Source: Bacteroidales bacterium UBA1680 (lineage in GTDB: Bacteria; Bacteroidota; Bacteroidia; Bacteroidales; UBA932). From it: a DNA stretch of 64,000 bases. The translations under genes and the position numbers were made by a program. The notes under the pieces were generated by a model, which saw only the letters and a program-made list of their open reading frames with translations, was not told where the DNA came from and searched no databases. This document shows positions 62,140-64,000 of this stretch, piece after piece (position 1 is the stretch's first letter; the number at the start of each line of letters is the position of its first letter). Location of the stretch: contig DCKG01000001.1 of the NCBI GenBank assembly GCA_002320605.1, positions 1 through 64,000 of the forward strand. The letters run 5' to 3'.

Positions 62140-63838
62140 CTATTCTACAATCTCAATCGAGTAATCTGGCGCATAAATGACGCGTCTTGTCGCCGTGTTG
62201 GCATAACCGCCACCTGGCTTCCTCACGTAGTCGAAATTAGACTGCAATCCGTTCATCGTGAAGGCATCAATCATCCTAGGCCATTTTTTACCGTATTTAG
62301 ATGCCAAAGTTGAGAATTGCCTCATCAAGTCGTATCCCTGGAACGAGAAATGGCTCGGCTCTGCCTTGAATAGGTCTCTATATGAAAGAGTGAATTCTTG
62401 AACTTGAGCAGAGCTATAATCAACCTCTGAAGCGACGCTTGCGTGAAGCTTCACACCATGCAGCTGTTTCATCTCTATTGTATTGAATGTTCGGATTTTA
62501 GCATTAGTGTACAAAGCTATGTCCTTCCCCGAGACAGAAAGGATGTACAAACTCTTCACTATCTGGTTCATGAATGACTCGCTATCAGAGGTCGTGATAA
62601 CCCTTGTAGTTCCTTCAGTGCTCAGATTCCCAGCCAGTTTCTCGGAAAGTCTCGCTGCTTCGAGAACATTCACGGAAACATTGGTAAAATTTATGCCAGA
62701 ATGGCTCATTAAGTTAGATAAATAAGAGCCATAGCCCTTTGCGTTGCCACTCTGCGAGATGAGGATTGCTTTGTCGCCTTTCTTTAAGTCGGTCTTCAGC
62801 CATTGGACAGCGTCGTTTATTTGTGCTTCGACCGAGGCAGGAGCCTGGATAAAGTTCTTGACGGAATCTGCGAGGGCTTCTGCCATCCTGTCGGCGGGGG
62901 AGATGATCCAAGATTCCCCATCGCTTATCGCAGCGGCTCTGGCAAGGTTGGCTTTCGCTACAGGCCCAAGAACGAAATCATTATCCTGGAAAATGCCAGA
63001 TGGCAGATGCCCGTTATCGTAATCATATGCGCTTATGTCTATCTTTGCTCCTTCATTGCCCAGATCTCTGGCTGCCATGAGAGCGCCGCAGTAGAAATCC
63101 ATCACTAGCTGCCTGTCTGTAGTCTTCGAGATATTGAATGGCATTAAGATGGCAGCGTGCACTTGATGGTTGCCGGCATTGCTTAGTATCTCTGAGATGC
63201 TTTCCTCTTGAACTTCCGTGCTGGTTTTAATCTCTTCCGGTTCTTTTTCCGCCGTCTCTAAGTTCGTTAGCGTGACATTCTCCCACTTCTTGTGGTCGCG
63301 AGGTATCTTAAGCACCTGACGGCGCTTGACCTTCTGGCTCTCAAGCCCATTAATATTAATGATGGAAAGTTTTGAGACCTTGTACTTTCGGGCTATTGAA
63401 TTAAGGTCTTCATACCATTTCACTGTATGGAAGAAATATTCATCCTTCGATGGCTGCGGACTGACATTTTCAGGCTTTTGTTCTTCGACAGGCTTTTCTA
63501 CCGTCTCCTTTTTCTCTTCCTCGGGAGTTTTCTCTGATTCCTGCTCTTCAGTAAGATTCTTAATAGGAATTAGCAGAATCTGATTCTTCTTAAGCCCTTC
63601 CATGTCGAGATGTAGCGTAGGGTTAGCGTCGAAAAGTTCTTGCTGGGTCACATTGTAAGCCTTACAGATGGAATAAATTGTCTGTTTCTCTTTAACGATA
63701 TGCGAGTAATATGTAGTCCCATGATAGCGAACCTTCTCTTTCGAGATTTCAACTTTCGGAGCCTGATATTCCTGAGCCTTGGAGATGGCGGCAGAGGCTG
63801 CCATAAGGCACAGGGCGGCAAGTGAGCATATTAGTATT
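62140..63838 (-). CDS. Periplasmic LysM protein with binding-protein domain
   Basis: The gene's ATG is at 63846 (568 aa; its first 8 bases overlap the upstream gene, so I give the non-overlapping end). A signal peptide (about 1-24) is followed by two LysM domains (about 44-92: HIVKEKQTIYSICKAYNVTQ; about 138-183: KWYEDLNSIARKYKVSKLSI) joined by a Glu/Pro-rich linker. A domain like those of ABC-type periplasmic binding proteins follows (about 230-560: AAILMPFNISKTTDRQLVMD). It probably binds peptidoglycan. No transport genes adjoin it. Confidence 0.85.
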
Positions 63839-64000
63839 CTATTCATTTCCGTTCAAGCTTTGGGAAAACTGTAAAAGTTTCAAAGTAAATGATTTCCAAG
63901 AGAGCCGTGCTTTCTCTGAACGAATGCTTTCGGAAAAACTTTCCCGCAGGTTTTCGTCGCTGAAATACCTGCGTATCTCCTTCAGGATGCTCTCTTCATC
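63839..64000 (-). CDS. C-terminal fragment of an upstream gene (partial)
   Basis: 53 residues ending in a stop at 63839, running off the window edge: ILKEIRRYFSDENLRESFSE, then IRSEKARLSWKSFTLKLLQF. The shape (helical C-terminus with a SWxxF phrase) is like the end of a group 1 glycosyltransferase, but that is a tentative reading. The stop overlaps the start of the LysM gene by 8 bases, so the two are translationally coupled. Confidence 0.55.
   Translation of the reverse strand, partial: DEESILKEIRRYFSDENLRESFSESIRSEKARLSWKSFTLKLLQFSQSLNGNE

Noticed and set aside
1..64000. CRISPR arrays, rRNA operons, replication origin
   Set aside because: No regularly spaced repeats, no rRNA sequence and no dnaA-box cluster were seen.

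Overview
The window looks like a chromosome segment from a Bacteroidales-type member of the Bacteroidota, probably a gut or rumen lineage; I cannot name a genus. The reasons are the TAnnTTTG -7 boxes (some with a TTTG/TTG -33 box), the near absence of Shine-Dalgarno sequences, Bacteroidota gene neighbourhoods (DUF3822-rsmD, bamD-rpoZ-recN, ExbB/ExbD operon, DUF4153), an unusual omega subunit and many lipoprotein signals. Most of the window (about 8.7-64 kb) is dense housekeeping sequence of moderate GC.

Region 1, about 18-8707, is an accessory island. It is flanked by two perfect 37-bp direct repeats. Its own genes are clearly AT-richer than the rest and lie among remnants of four transposon families (IS4-like, IS256-like, IS1634-like, IS66). 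The live-looking cargo is a small bacteriocin-type locus: a 54-aa double-glycine precursor (2518-2682, too short for a routine ORF cut-off) whose core has four cysteines and a pediocin-like start, a multi-pass membrane protein (possible immunity), a membrane-anchored thioredoxin-like protein with CRSC, and a C39-peptidase ABC exporter with an intact Cys/His/Asp set. The gene after the exporter is cut off by an IS remnant. At the right edge IS66 has beheaded miaB after about 30 codons.

Region 2, 8.7-55.5 kb, is core: lipoprotein/SPOR/rpoN; upp and radC; a serine hydrolase and a kinase; an FKBP-FKBP-nrnA operon; rsmD; a HerA-like ATPase; a GH2 enzyme; efp; ispH-cmk; a sigma-54 activator without DNA-binding domain; a seven-gene operon from asnS to a C-terminal protease; ExbB/ExbD; asparaginase-tatD; dprA; an envelope operon ending in an AI-2E-type permease; clpC; gyrA; a TPR protein; and phoH-capA-DUF389.

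Region 3, 55.5-58.2 kb, is a second accessory patch behind tRNA-His: a flavin reductase, a Fic protein with an N-terminal HTH and a palindromic operator-like site but an apparent internal deletion, the domain V-VI tail of a group II intron, and a PerR/Fur-type regulator. A 161-bp MITE with TAA duplications sits in the trxB leader. Region 4, 58.2-64 kb, is core again: trxB-bamD-rpoZ-recN, then convergent LysM and partial glycosyltransferase-like genes.
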